The notes under the pieces: generated by a model
What the model saw: only the letters and a program-made list of their open reading frames with translations
The model's database searches: none
What the model was told of the DNA's origin: nothing
Program-made: the position numbers and the translations under genes
In this document: positions 8,650 through 16,696 of the stretch, in pieces
How the letters are laid out: each line of letters opens with the position of its first letter
Position numbering within the stretch: position 1 is the first letter of the stretch
NCBI GenBank assembly: GCA_004297445.1
Contig: SCUK01000019.1
Coordinates: 1 to 60,565, forward strand
Source: Anaerolineae bacterium
GTDB lineage: Bacteria; Chloroflexota; Anaerolineae; Anaerolineales; UBA11579
Direction of reading: 5' to 3'
Length of the DNA stretch: 60,565 nucleotides

Positions 8650-10749
8650 TCAGGCTATTGCCTCGGCCGCAGCAGCCCGGCGACTCTCTCTCACCGGCGC
8701 AGGCTCTCGTTCCGGCCACGCCGCCACAAACGTCCCAAGGATGAATATCGCTGCACCGAACCACAACCAGTTCACAAGTGGATTCAAGTAAATTTTGAAT
8801 GTAGCCGTCTGCGTTGAAATCGGCTGCCAGTTCACCAGCAGTACGTAAAAATCATCCTCAACAGACGAGCGTACGCCGGGGATGGTCATCGGCTGGCCGG
8901 ACTCATAGAAAAAATCGCGCCGCGGGTAGAGTTCCCCCAGTTGTTCGCCGTCTTTGAACACCGTTACAACCGCCCGCGCCACATTGCGGTTGTCATCTGT
9001 ATCAAACTCAGCCAGCGAATCATAGCGGATGGAGTACCGCCCCAGACTGAGGGTCTCACCAAGTTTCAAAGACGCCTGGGTTTCGGTCTGGAATATCTCA
9101 ATGCCGATGATTCCCACCGCCATTAACACTACCCCCAGGTGAATCACGTAGCCGCCATAGCGGCGGCGGTTGCGCCCCGCCAGTTGCCACAAGGATACAA
9201 GGAAATTCGTCCCGTGCGCTCTGGAGCGCGCTACCGCCGACCGGTAGAAATCGAACAGCGTCACTGCCGTCACGAACATGCACAACCACAAGGCGAGCAG
9301 GGCCGTCAGACCACGCACATCCGAGAGAACCAGCACCGCCGCTATGCCCACCAGAGAGACGGCCGTCGGAAGCCAGATGGCCTTGCCCAGCGTGCGGGCC
9401 GTGCTCGCCCGCCACGCCGAGAGTGGCGCCACGCCCATTAGCAGCAGCAGGGCGGCCCACAGCGGTCCGGTGGCGCGTTCATAAAAGATTGGACCCACCG
9501 TCGCCTTCTGTCCCGTAAAGATATGCGCCAACGTCGGGAACCACTGTCCCACCACGCCCAGCGCTTCAGTCAAGATGGGATAGAACAACCCCCACAGACA
9601 TACGATGAGGATTGCTATAAACAACACATTATTAATCAGGAATAACGCTTCGCGCGACAGCCACGAAGTCAATGTACCTTCACTCTTCAAACCATCCCAG
9701 CGCCAGGAAAGCAGCGCCAGCGAAACAATCAGCGTGAGCACAATATAAGCGAAGAAGATGGGGCCGATCGCAGATTGCGCAAAGGCATGCACAGATGACA
9801 GCACGCCGGAACGCGTGAGGAACGTGCCCATGATCATCAGCACGTAAGTCAGGATGATGAGCAACATGTTCCAGTGCTTGAACATATTGCGTTTCTCCTG
9901 AATCATGGCCGAATGCAGGAAGGGCGTCGCCGTCAACCAGGGCAGCAACGCCGCCACTTCGACTGGATCCCAGCCCCAGTACCCGCCCCAGCCAAGCACA
10001 TCGTATGCCCAGCGCCCGCCCAGGATTAGCCCAAGGGACAGAAACAGCCACGCCCATAGTGTCCAGCGTCGCGTCAACCGAATCCAGCGGTCATCGGTAC
10101 GCCCGGTGATAAGCGCCGCGATTCCAAAAGCAAACGGAATTACCAAAGACACGAAGCCCAGGTACAACATCGGCGGATGAATGATCATCCCCGGATGCCG
10201 CAGCAGCGGGTTGAGGCCACGGCCGTCAAACGGTGTATACAGTGTGGTTCCGTTCGGTTGGAACATCGCCGTCACCACCGAACCCGAAGGTGTCGCCCAG
10301 TAACGCACGAAGGGATTCTCAAAACCGATGATAAGTACCAGAAAGAATGCCAGAGTTACAAGCGAAACCACCACCACCCAGGGCAGGAACTCCCGGTCGC
10401 GTCGCCAATCGCGCAGCGTCGCCGCGGAGGCGAACAGCGCCATCAGCCAGGACCAGAACACCAGAGAGCCGGGCTGACCGCCCCACAAAGCAGTTACCCG
10501 CAGGTAAGTGGGCATACTCCGGCTGGTCACAGATTGAACGTAGTCAACTTCAAACGCGTTCGTCACCAGCAGCGTGATAATGGCGATGGATGCAACCGTC
10601 AGCAATGGAAAGGTTAGCAGCATTGCATTGCGCGCGCTGTCCACCCAGCGCGGCTGTTTCTTCACTTCACCGTAGATGGCCGCGCCGGTGCCAAACAGGC
10701 AAACCAGCAGCGTGATGACAAGCGCGCCGTAGCCAAGATTCGCAATCAT
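8650..10749 (-). CDS. ccmF: Cytochrome c heme lyase subunit CcmF
   Basis: 699 residues, a polytopic membrane protein of normal CcmF size. The WWD heme-handling motif reads WGGYWGWDPVEVAALLPWL near residue 250, and the conserved histidines occur around it (HPGMIIHPPMLYLGF and later HAFAQSAIG). A C-terminal extracytoplasmic domain (residues about 560-650) precedes the last helix. CcmF transfers heme from CcmE to apocytochrome with CcmH. It is placed right after ccmE. Confidence 0.96.
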   Translation of the reverse strand: MIANLGYGALVITLLVCLFGTGAAIYGEVKKQPRWVDSARNAMLLTFPLLTVASIAIITLLVTNAFEVDYVQSVTSRSMPTYLRVTALWGGQPGSLVFWSWLMALFASAATLRDWRRDREFLPWVVVVSLVTLAFFLVLIIGFENPFVRYWATPSGSVVTAMFQPNGTTLYTPFDGRGLNPLLRHPGMIIHPPMLYLGFVSLVIPFAFGIAALITGRTDDRWIRLTRRWTLWAWLFLSLGLILGGRWAYDVLGWGGYWGWDPVEVAALLPWLTATPFLHSAMIQEKRNMFKHWNMLLIILTYVLMIMGTFLTRSGVLSSVHAFAQSAIGPIFFAYIVLTLIVSLALLSWRWDGLKSEGTLTSWLSREALFLINNVLFIAILIVCLWGLFYPILTEALGVVGQWFPTLAHIFTGQKATVGPIFYERATGPLWAALLLLMGVAPLSAWRASTARTLGKAIWLPTAVSLVGIAAVLVLSDVRGLTALLALWLCMFVTAVTLFDFYRSAVARSRAHGTNFLVSLWQLAGRNRRRYGGYVIHLGVVLMAVGIIGIEIFQTETQASLKLGETLSLGRYSIRYDSLAEFDTDDNRNVARAVVTVFKDGEQLGELYPRRDFFYESGQPMTIPGVRSSVEDDFYVLLVNWQPISTQTATFKIYLNPLVNWLWFGAAIFILGTFVAAWPEREPAPVRESRRAAAAEAIA

Positions 10750-10774
10750 GTTTACTCCAGCCGAAAGGGGTTGA

Positions 10775-11248
10775 TCAGTTGCCGGTTTGTTCCGGAGCGG
10801 CTTCTTCGTATCGCGTCGGGCACTTCAGCAGTAACTCATCGGCATAGAAGATGCCGTCTGCGCCCAACTGTCCTGTCACAATCGCCTGTGCCTCATCCTG
10901 CAAAAGGTCCGGGCGCGGGCCAACGTACACCACGGTCATCCGCGTGCGGGACGGGTCGCTCACCGCCTGGTGCAGCGCCAAGGCCAGGCCGCCTTCGTCA
11001 TTCAGCAATTCTTCGTCAGCCGGCATGTGCGCAACATCAAACGTCAGTGTCAGGGAGTCGGCGTCATACTGGATGGTGTCGCCGATGACTGCGCCGGTCA
11101 CACGCGCCGGGGTTCCAACCGCTTCGTCTCCGCGTTCCACCAATTCGTTGATCGTAAAGAAATATTGCGCTCCTGCAACGGTAGAGGACGCAATCAGGTA
11201 AACTACCGCGGCCAGGATGAGCAGGCCGCCCACCATAAACTTGTTCAT
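10775..11248 (-). CDS. ccmE: Heme chaperone CcmE, cysteine variant
   Basis: 157 residues: an N-terminal membrane anchor (about 6-26), then the OB-fold domain (YFFTINELVERGD, VTGAVIGDTIQY, VVYVGPRPDLL, AIVTGQLGADGIFYADELLLKCPTRY). The canonical heme-binding histidine of HxxxY is replaced by cysteine: Cys143-Pro-Thr-Arg-Tyr147, a CX3Y motif. Such Cys-type CcmE proteins are known from archaea and Desulfovibrio-like bacteria, generally in systems lacking CcmH; here ccmH is present. GGAGG precedes the ATG at 11248. A TATAAT (11285-11280) 30 bases upstream may be a local promoter. Confidence 0.92.
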   Translation of the reverse strand: MNKFMVGGLLILAAVVYLIASSTVAGAQYFFTINELVERGDEAVGTPARVTGAVIGDTIQYDADSLTLTFDVAHMPADEELLNDEGGLALALHQAVSDPSRTRMTVVYVGPRPDLLQDEAQAIVTGQLGADGIFYADELLLKCPTRYEEAAPEQTGN

Positions 11249-11413
11249 CTAGAAACCTCCAAGCTCTTTCTCTATGCGAATTATATCCGCACACCGATTT
11301 GGGCCGTCGTGCAGCCCGGTAATTCTCTCAATTTAGATGTAATACTACCCTGTTAGTCATATTTAGGCCATTTGCAGGTGTCCTGTGGAACATGGGTCAT
11401 TCGCCCCGTGCCC

Positions 11414-12301
11414 TCAGCCCATCCGTAGTTCAGTGCCGCATTCCCGACAATATCGGTCACTCGGTTTGCTCTTCGTCCCGCAATTGTGGCAAAAAACTGT
11501 CTTTCCTACGCCTGTCGCGCCAGCTGACCCGCGCCGGCCGCGCGGCGTGACCCGCTCATTGGCAGCCCGGTTATCTTGCCACAGCCGGAATCCGGCGTAA
11601 CCGATGATAACCGCTCCCAGGATGCCCAACCCCCAGGCCAGTGCCTGCTTCCCATTTGCGCTCGGTGCTGGTTCTTCTGGGGCTGGCGCCGGAGCGAGGC
11701 TGCCAACGGTCAGTGCATCATCATCTTTTTCGTAAGCCACGGAGATTTCAATCGTTTCACCCGCGGGTACCGCGCCGAATTCGGAATAGAAATAAGTCAG
11801 CCCATCGCCTTCTACCGCCGGCGTGCCGGTCGGGGTGATTTGCATGTTGCTGGCTGTCGGCGGTTGCTGCACCCGCACCAACAGTCGTCCGATAGGGTAA
11901 TCGAACTCAAGGACATCAGAATAGGTTCGCACCGCGCCATCTTTCGTTAGCGCCGGGTCGTAATACTCAACTTGCACAATACCGGTCGTTGTTTGGATCA
12001 GGAGGGTCGCCCATTCCCCTTCCACCTGGCGCTCGTAAGCAGTATTCACCAGCCCGCCCGCGGCCGCGACTTCGGCCACGGCGTTCGGCTCACCCACAGC
12101 GGCCGGTATTCGCACAGCAATTGTGGTCGGCAGAGTTGTCTGCTCGGATAGCTGGATACGGTAGATAACCAGCATGGCCGCCCGGTCATATTCTGGCCAT
12201 AACTCTACAAACAGGGTATCAATTTCCGGAGCATTCTGCGCTGCAGCAATACCCGGAACCAGAGCAATTACAAGTGCAAAGAGGACGGCAAGCCTTCTCA
12301 T
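11414..12301 (-). CDS. Secreted/membrane protein with C-terminal zinc ribbon, first gene of ccm operon
   Basis: 295 residues: signal peptide (MRRLAVLFALVIALVPGIAAAQ), an extracytoplasmic beta-rich domain of about 200 residues, a Pro/Ala linker, a membrane helix (LAWGLGILGAVIIGYAGFRLW, near 225-245), and a cytosolic zinc ribbon (CHNCG then CRECG). The layout (extracytoplasmic beta domain, helix, cytosolic tail) parallels the C-terminal part of the diheme cytochrome at 5101. It precedes ccmE by 165 bases and has its own promoter. I do not recognise the ectodomain; a role in cytochrome assembly is inferred only from position. Confidence 0.7.
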   Translation of the reverse strand: MRRLAVLFALVIALVPGIAAAQNAPEIDTLFVELWPEYDRAAMLVIYRIQLSEQTTLPTTIAVRIPAAVGEPNAVAEVAAAGGLVNTAYERQVEGEWATLLIQTTTGIVQVEYYDPALTKDGAVRTYSDVLEFDYPIGRLLVRVQQPPTASNMQITPTGTPAVEGDGLTYFYSEFGAVPAGETIEISVAYEKDDDALTVGSLAPAPAPEEPAPSANGKQALAWGLGILGAVIIGYAGFRLWQDNRAANERVTPRGRRGSAGATGVGKTVFCHNCGTKSKPSDRYCRECGTELRMG

Positions 12302-12326
12302 TCAATTCTCCATTCTGACCTTTGGG

Positions 12327-12355
12327 ATTATACAGAATACCGGCCTGCTTATCAG
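12327..12355 (-). promoter_or_regulatory. Promoter for the zinc-ribbon/ccm operon
   Basis: On the minus strand CTGATA (12355-12350), a 17-base spacer and a consensus TATAAT (12332-12327) lie 25 bases before the ATG at 12301. This separates the ccm transcript from the riboflavin importer upstream. Confidence 0.6.
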
Positions 12356-12398
12356 AGGGACATTCGTCCGCAAAATCGCCTTAATTTGTCCCAATTAG

Positions 12399-13160
12399 CT
12401 ACTTTATGGCCGAGTGGATTTTTCGCGCCAGTTGTGTGAATTCCGCCGTATAACGGAGTTCCGCCAACCGTGGGCGCGGCAAGTCGATCCGGACGTCCAA
12501 AGCCACTCTCGCGGGTCGTTCTGTAAATACCAGGACGCGATCCGCCAGCAGGAGCGCCTCCGAAATGTCGTGCGTCACCATCAGGACTGTTTTTCTCCGC
12601 GCCTCCCAGATGCGCAGCAACTCCATCCCCATTTGTTCGCGCCGCAATGCATCCAGTGCGCCAAAGGGCTCGTCCAATAAGAGCAGGTCCGGGTCATGCA
12701 CCAGCGCACGCCCAATAGCCACCCGCTGTGCCATTCCTCCGGAAAGGTCATGCGGGTAAACATCCTCAAATCCCTGCAACCCCACCAGCCCCACCATTTC
12801 GTTGGCGCAAGCCAGAGCGCGCTCGGGGTCCCAGCCTTTCACATCCAGCGGCAGGAGGATATTATCCAGCACTGTCCGCCACGGCATCAGGTTCGCATCC
12901 TGGAATACGATTCCAACACTTGGTGGTGCGCCGTCCGCCGGTTTCCCCTTTAATCGGATTTCGCCACTGCTCGGCGGCAGCAGCGCGGCCACAGTGCGCA
13001 ACAGCGTGCTCTTCCCGCTGCCGGATGGACCCAGCAAGCAAACAAATTCAGAATCGGCGATCTCAAGGTCCAGCCCATCAAAGACCAATAGCCCGCCGTT
13101 TCCGTTCGAAAACGTGGTGGTCAATCCACGAATGGATAGTGCCACTTCGTTTTCGGGCAT
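12399..13160 (-). CDS. ABC transporter ATPase of a riboflavin-type importer
   Basis: 253-residue ABC ATPase of the nitrate/taurine/thiamine-precursor group: Walker A GPSGSGKST, Q-loop VFQDANLMPWRTV, signature LSGGMAQRV, Walker B LLLLDEP followed by FGALDALRR, and H-loop VTHD. The start is the ATG at 13160, sharing a base with the binding-protein stop (TGATG); an in-frame TTG at 13163 is less likely. It is the third gene behind the FMN riboswitch, so the substrate is probably riboflavin or a related flavin. A thiamine-precursor ATPase (ThiZ) would look alike. Confidence 0.85.
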   Translation of the reverse strand: MPENEVALSIRGLTTTFSNGNGGLLVFDGLDLEIADSEFVCLLGPSGSGKSTLLRTVAALLPPSSGEIRLKGKPADGAPPSVGIVFQDANLMPWRTVLDNILLPLDVKGWDPERALACANEMVGLVGLQGFEDVYPHDLSGGMAQRVAIGRALVHDPDLLLLDEPFGALDALRREQMGMELLRIWEARRKTVLMVTHDISEALLLADRVLVFTERPARVALDVRIDLPRPRLAELRYTAEFTQLARKIHSAIK

Positions 13161-14119
13161 CAAGGGAGGAACTCGTTACTAAACGCGCTTTTCAAATCGA
13201 TTGGATTAGCCATCAGGCCCATCTCTAACAGCAACTCCTGCAGGTTTTCCCACGCTTTCTGATCAGATACACCCAGTTCATCCGTCCGCCACAGGTCAAT
13301 GGACGTGAGCAAAACCTGCATCTGCACGGCGCGGTCAGCCGTCTCCAGTCCCTCCACATAGGCGAGGCTGATGTCATACGCTTCCTCTGGGTTTTCGATG
13401 ACATCAGCCAGACCTCGCAGGAAGGCTCCCACAAAGGCCGCCACACGTTCCGGGTTTTCACGCGCAATCACTTCATTCGTGATAATGCCATTGGCCGGCA
13501 GTGAAATAGCATCGCTGACTGCCAGGACGTTCACTTCAAATCCTTGCGCTGCCAGTTGTATGGGCTCGTTGTTCGTATAGCCGATTACCACCGGAATCTG
13601 TCCGCTGGCAAACGCCTCCACCTGGTTGAAGCCAATCGATTCCATCACCACATCCGCTTCTGTCAGCCCCCCAGCATTCAACAGGGCCCGCAGTCCAATA
13701 TACGAAGCACCGAACAGTCCCGGCAACCCGATGCGCTGCCCGCGCAGGTCTTCCGGGCTTTCAATTCCGCTTTCGGTCCCCGCGATGGCTGCAATGGGGA
13801 AGTCCTGAAACCATGTCGCAACATAGACCACCGGGATACCCTGCGAACGCGCCAACAACACCTGCTCCGCGCTCACCACCGCAAATGGCAATTCATCGGC
13901 ACCCACCAACGCTACGCCATCTGTCTCAAACGAGTAATCAAACTCGATCTCAAAGCCGGCTTCTGCAAAGTACCCCTTCTCCACAGCTACGTAGAACGGC
14001 GCGTATTGGATGTTCGGAATGTAACCCATTGGCAAGCGGATATGCCGGGGATTTTGACTCCCCGCGCATCCCGCCAGGGTCGTCGCAATCAGTAGGATTA
14101 GCAATAGCGTTCGTTTCAT
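13160..14119 (-). CDS. ribY: Riboflavin-binding lipoprotein, RibY-like (NMT1/THI5 family)
   Basis: 319 residues: lipoprotein signal ending TTLAGC (Cys18), then an NMT1/THI5-like periplasmic binding fold (LPMGYIPNIQYAPFYVAVEKGYFAEAGFEIEF; GVALVGADELPFAVVSAEQVLLARSQGIPVV; EDLRGQRIGLPGLFGASY). The family binds hydroxymethylpyrimidine-type ligands, but the operon is governed by an FMN riboswitch and not a TPP one, which points to the RibXY riboflavin system described in Chloroflexi. The start overlaps the permease stop in ATGA. Substrate assignment is by regulation, not by binding residues. Confidence 0.82.
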   Translation of the reverse strand: MKRTLLLILLIATTLAGCAGSQNPRHIRLPMGYIPNIQYAPFYVAVEKGYFAEAGFEIEFDYSFETDGVALVGADELPFAVVSAEQVLLARSQGIPVVYVATWFQDFPIAAIAGTESGIESPEDLRGQRIGLPGLFGASYIGLRALLNAGGLTEADVVMESIGFNQVEAFASGQIPVVIGYTNNEPIQLAAQGFEVNVLAVSDAISLPANGIITNEVIARENPERVAAFVGAFLRGLADVIENPEEAYDISLAYVEGLETADRAVQMQVLLTSIDLWRTDELGVSDQKAWENLQELLLEMGLMANPIDLKSAFSNEFLP

Positions 14120-14940
14120 TGAAGTCTCTCCACTTCTGCAATCATGATTCGTTCTTCATTTTCCGGTCGCCGCCAGCGCAGTAACAACCGTTCGGCCAGC
14201 ACAACCAGTCCGTAAAGACTGAGCGCCATCAGCACCAGCGAGAAGATAGTCACGAACACCATCGCCACGTCATATTGACCGCGTGCCAGATTCAGCAGAT
14301 AGCCCAGCCCTTTATCCGCCCCCACGAATTCGCCAACTACCGCGCCAATAACCGCCAGCGTTGCGCCTATCCTCAATCCGCCCAGCAAGACCGGCAGGGC
14401 CGCAGGCACTTCCAGCATCCGGAACGTCTGGGCGGGTGTCGCCTGCAAAGACCGCATGAGATCCCTCAACTCCTCAGGCACATTGCGCACACCGAAAAGA
14501 GTGTTGATGAGGATTGGGAAAAACACGATCAGGGCGCATACCAGAACTTTACTGATGACTCCCGGGCCGAACCAGATGACCAGCAAAGGCGCAACAGCTA
14601 CCGTCGGGATGGCCTGGCTCGCAATGACATACGGGGCCAGCAGCCGCTCAAGGAATTTTGATTTCGCCAGCGCATAGCCGAAAGTGACCGCCAGTCCACT
14701 GCCAAACAACAACCCTCCCAAGACTTCCTGCAAAGTCACCCAGGCGTGTCGCAACAAGATACCTTCCGAAAGCGCCCTGCTAAACCGTGCCAGTACCTCA
14801 TGAGGCGCAGGCAGGATGAAAGGCGGTAGCTCGCCTGCCCAGATAATGGCATACCAGCCAAGTGTTCCAAGGCCAAGGGAAAAGACACCCAGCCATAAAG
14901 GATGATTGGCCAACCATTTGTTCGTTCTCTTCAAAGCCAT
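14116..14940 (-). CDS. ribX: Riboflavin ABC transporter permease, RibX-like
   Basis: 274 residues with six membrane helices and the BPD inner-membrane domain of the SsuC/TauC/ThiX group; the EAA-type coupling loop reads EELRDLMRSLQATPAQTFRMLEVPAALPVLLGGLRIG. It is the first gene after the FMN riboswitch, with AAAGG about 12 bases before the ATG at 14940. Expected to move riboflavin or a flavin precursor with the lipoprotein RibY and the downstream ATPase. A thiamine-precursor permease is the alternative on sequence alone. Confidence 0.85.
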   Translation of the reverse strand: MALKRTNKWLANHPLWLGVFSLGLGTLGWYAIIWAGELPPFILPAPHEVLARFSRALSEGILLRHAWVTLQEVLGGLLFGSGLAVTFGYALAKSKFLERLLAPYVIASQAIPTVAVAPLLVIWFGPGVISKVLVCALIVFFPILINTLFGVRNVPEELRDLMRSLQATPAQTFRMLEVPAALPVLLGGLRIGATLAVIGAVVGEFVGADKGLGYLLNLARGQYDVAMVFVTIFSLVLMALSLYGLVVLAERLLLRWRRPENEERIMIAEVERLQ

Positions 14941-14963
14941 TCAACGCCTTTTTTCCGGGCCAC

Positions 14964-14992
14964 AAAAAGCCCCGATCCATTTGAATCGGGGC
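14964..14992 (-). terminator. Intrinsic terminator in riboflavin-importer leader (proximal)
   Basis: Minus-strand hairpin GCCCCGAT/ATCGGGGC (8 bp, 8-base loop) followed by TTTTT, ending 24 bases before the ribX ATG. A second, independent terminator lies upstream at 15024-15049. Either may be the expression platform of the FMN riboswitch. Confidence 0.82.
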
Positions 14993-15023
14993 AGGATGAA
15001 TTAGAGGTCGCGCAACGCCCAAT

Positions 15024-15049
15024 AAAAACCCGGAAACTTTGTTTCCGGG
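15024..15049 (-). terminator. Intrinsic terminator in riboflavin-importer leader (distal)
   Basis: Minus-strand hairpin CCCGGAAAC/GTTTCCGGG with a three-base loop, directly followed by TTTTT. It lies 78 bases after the 3' end of the FMN aptamer and before the second terminator. Confidence 0.85.
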
Positions 15050-15126
15050 ACATTGGCGCGCATCACGCACACGAGGACTGTTCCACAATGGAACCATCCA
15101 TCGGGAACGCAGTTAGCGCTCCTTCG

Positions 15127-15316
15127 CCTTCTTTCATCCGGACTTTACCGTCGGCTCCGGAATTCCACCGGATCCTGTATGCATCGCACACTCGTGGGCT
15201 ATGGACAGACTGCAATTGATTATAATATTTCGAGTCAAATTGCATACCTGTATCACCACCGATCGGGAATTGCGGGCAATCCGGTTCTTGGATTGCCGCT
15301 CACCCTGCCCCGAAGG
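15127..15316 (-). ncRNA. FMN riboswitch (RFN element)
   Basis: All RFN core blocks are present on the minus strand: P1 CCTTC (15316-15312) with GAAGG (15131-15127); CGGGGCAGGGTG; AATTCCCGATCGGTGGT; AGCCCACGAG; GGTGGAATTCCGG; AGCCGACGG; AAAGTCCGGATGAAAGAAGG. P2 carries an extra hairpin (GGCAATCC/GGATTGCC) inserted between its two conserved halves, and the P3 region is long and A/T-rich. The aptamer starts about 13 bases after the predicted transcription start and is followed by two intrinsic terminators before ribX. High FMN should favour termination, as in known RFN leaders. Confidence 0.96.
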
Positions 15317-15335
15317 TCAATTCAGTTGTAGATTG

Positions 15336-15364
15336 ATTATAGCCAATGGGGGATACTCAGTCAA
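15336..15364 (-). promoter_or_regulatory. Promoter of the FMN-riboswitch leader
   Basis: Minus strand TTGACT (15364-15359), 17-base spacer, TATAAT (15341-15336); near-consensus sigma-70-type promoter placing the transcript start about 13 bases before the riboswitch P1. Confidence 0.85.
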
Positions 15365-15413
15365 CGCAGGTTTGTTACAATCTCCTCGAAGCCATACATC
15401 AAAGGAGCCTACA

Positions 15414-15701
15414 ATGGAATTTCACGAAATCATGAATCTGGTTGCAGCCATTCCCCGTTTCCTGGGCATGCTGGTCTTTGGCGTGGGAGCCGGTTGGCTC
15501 CTCATCCACCTGTTGCGCCGCCATGCCCAGGCCTGGCAAGTGGAAGCTGTCCTGCTGGTGTGTTTCTTCGGCATGGCCGCCGCCGTGGTTCGCTTTGCCT
15601 CAATCGGCTCGCTGGGTGCCTACACCTTGGGAGCGGGTGCAGCCATGCTCATTTGGGGACTGCGCAATCCTTCTGAAGAACCCGAGACGAAGAAAAAATA
15701 G
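15414..15701 (+). CDS. Small membrane protein of unknown function
   Basis: 95 residues from the ATG at 15414, which has AAAGGAG at 15401-15407; longer in-frame starts run back into the riboswitch. Three hydrophobic segments are visible (FLGMLVFGVGAGWLLIHLL, VEAVLLVCFFGMAAAVV, LGAYTLGAGAAMLIWGL) and the tail is charged, ending EEPETKKK. I do not recognise it. It is a single gene, divergent from the riboflavin leader and closed by the hairpin at 15717. Confidence 0.8.
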   Translation: MEFHEIMNLVAAIPRFLGMLVFGVGAGWLLIHLLRRHAQAWQVEAVLLVCFFGMAAAVVRFASIGSLGAYTLGAGAAMLIWGLRNPSEEPETKKK

Positions 15702-15716
15702 GGACTTTCTTTTCAT

Positions 15717-15748
15717 AACACAGCCCTGGCGAGCGCCAGGGCTGTGTT
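15717..15748. terminator. Bidirectional hairpin terminator
   Basis: A 15-bp perfect stem beginning AACACAGCCCTGGCG with a two-base centre; it lies between the plus-strand small membrane gene and the minus-strand glycosyltransferase, whose stop touches its end. Confidence 0.8.
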
Positions 15749-16686
15749 CATTTCCACTGCTCTTTCGGTTTGGAGCCGAATAGAGAATTCCGTGCAGCCC
15801 GTAAGAGCCGCTGGATATGAACCGCACGGTGCATGGGTCGAAGGACGATGCGCGGCGCAAGAATCAACGCAAACAGAGACCACAAGAATGCCGTCATGTA
15901 TTTCTCGTAAGAATGGGCCCGGATGCCATTACGCACGGCTCGCTCGGCCCAAAACAAAGGCATCGCTGTCGCCAATCTGATTCCCTTTAAGGTATCCCGC
16001 ATGAATTTCCGGTGAACTCGATCTCGAATTGGGAATGGATCAACAGCATGCGTCTGCCCAGCATGTTGCAGGATTTCGACAACCGGCTCAGGCAGCAGGA
16101 AAACCGGCCCTTCGTAAGTCCTTCGAATTAGAAAATCGCGGTCTTCGCAAGTCTCTAATACTGGGTCGAACCGTGCAACAGGATTTCCCTTTGGATTTCG
16201 AAACAAAGTCTGGCCGCTGATGCTCATCCCGCCGGTGAGTACGTCCCGCCACACCATCCCCTTGCTGGGCTTCCTTACATGCGGCACCTTGTACAGTCGT
16301 CCGTCTATCTCCCGCTTGTGCCGCGCGCCGATGCTGGCTACCGATTCCGGTGCGCTCAACAATGGCGGAGCCAGCACGTCCAGCGCCCGCGGGTACAGAG
16401 TGTCGTCATCATCCAGGAACATGATTAACTCCCCCCGGCTTTCCTCGATTCCTCGGTTCCTCGCAGCTGACCGCTCGTAGTCGTCCTGTTGCCGGAATAC
16501 CCGAATCCGTTTGTCCCGGATTTCCTGCAGCCACTCCCAGGTCCCGTCCACGCTGTGGTCATCCACAATTAGGAGTTCCCAGTTCGGATAGGTTTGATTC
16601 TTGATGCTTTCCACGCCCCGTTTCAGCAGCTCCAGTCGATTATGAGTCGCGATGACCACGGTCACCATTCCGCGTTCAAGTTTCAT
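15748..16686 (-). CDS. Glycosyltransferase family 2
   Basis: 312 residues from the ATG at 16686, preceded by AGGAG with a five-base spacer; an in-frame start at 16746 overlaps the upstream gene. GT-A fold: VTVVIATHNRLELLKRGVES (8-27), the nucleotide-binding LLIVDDHSVDGTW (38-50) and the metal-binding LDDDD at 91-95. The C-terminal part has a hydrophobic segment (ALILAPRIVL) and basic residues. It transfers a sugar from a nucleotide donor, probably to a surface glycan; donor and acceptor cannot be read. It follows a second glycosyltransferase on the same strand with a ten-base gap. Confidence 0.9.
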   Translation of the reverse strand: MKLERGMVTVVIATHNRLELLKRGVESIKNQTYPNWELLIVDDHSVDGTWEWLQEIRDKRIRVFRQQDDYERSAARNRGIEESRGELIMFLDDDDTLYPRALDVLAPPLLSAPESVASIGARHKREIDGRLYKVPHVRKPSKGMVWRDVLTGGMSISGQTLFRNPKGNPVARFDPVLETCEDRDFLIRRTYEGPVFLLPEPVVEILQHAGQTHAVDPFPIRDRVHRKFMRDTLKGIRLATAMPLFWAERAVRNGIRAHSYEKYMTAFLWSLFALILAPRIVLRPMHRAVHIQRLLRAARNSLFGSKPKEQWK

Positions 16687-16696
16687 ATCACTCCTG

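Noticed and set aside
15219-15224. TATAAT within the FMN riboswitch P3 region as a promoter
   Set aside because: No acceptable -35 at 16-18 bases on either strand; a far better promoter lies just upstream of the aptamer.
14941-15413. TPP riboswitch before the ThiXYZ-like genes
   Set aside because: The TPP core blocks are absent, whereas every FMN (RFN) block is present in order on the minus strand.
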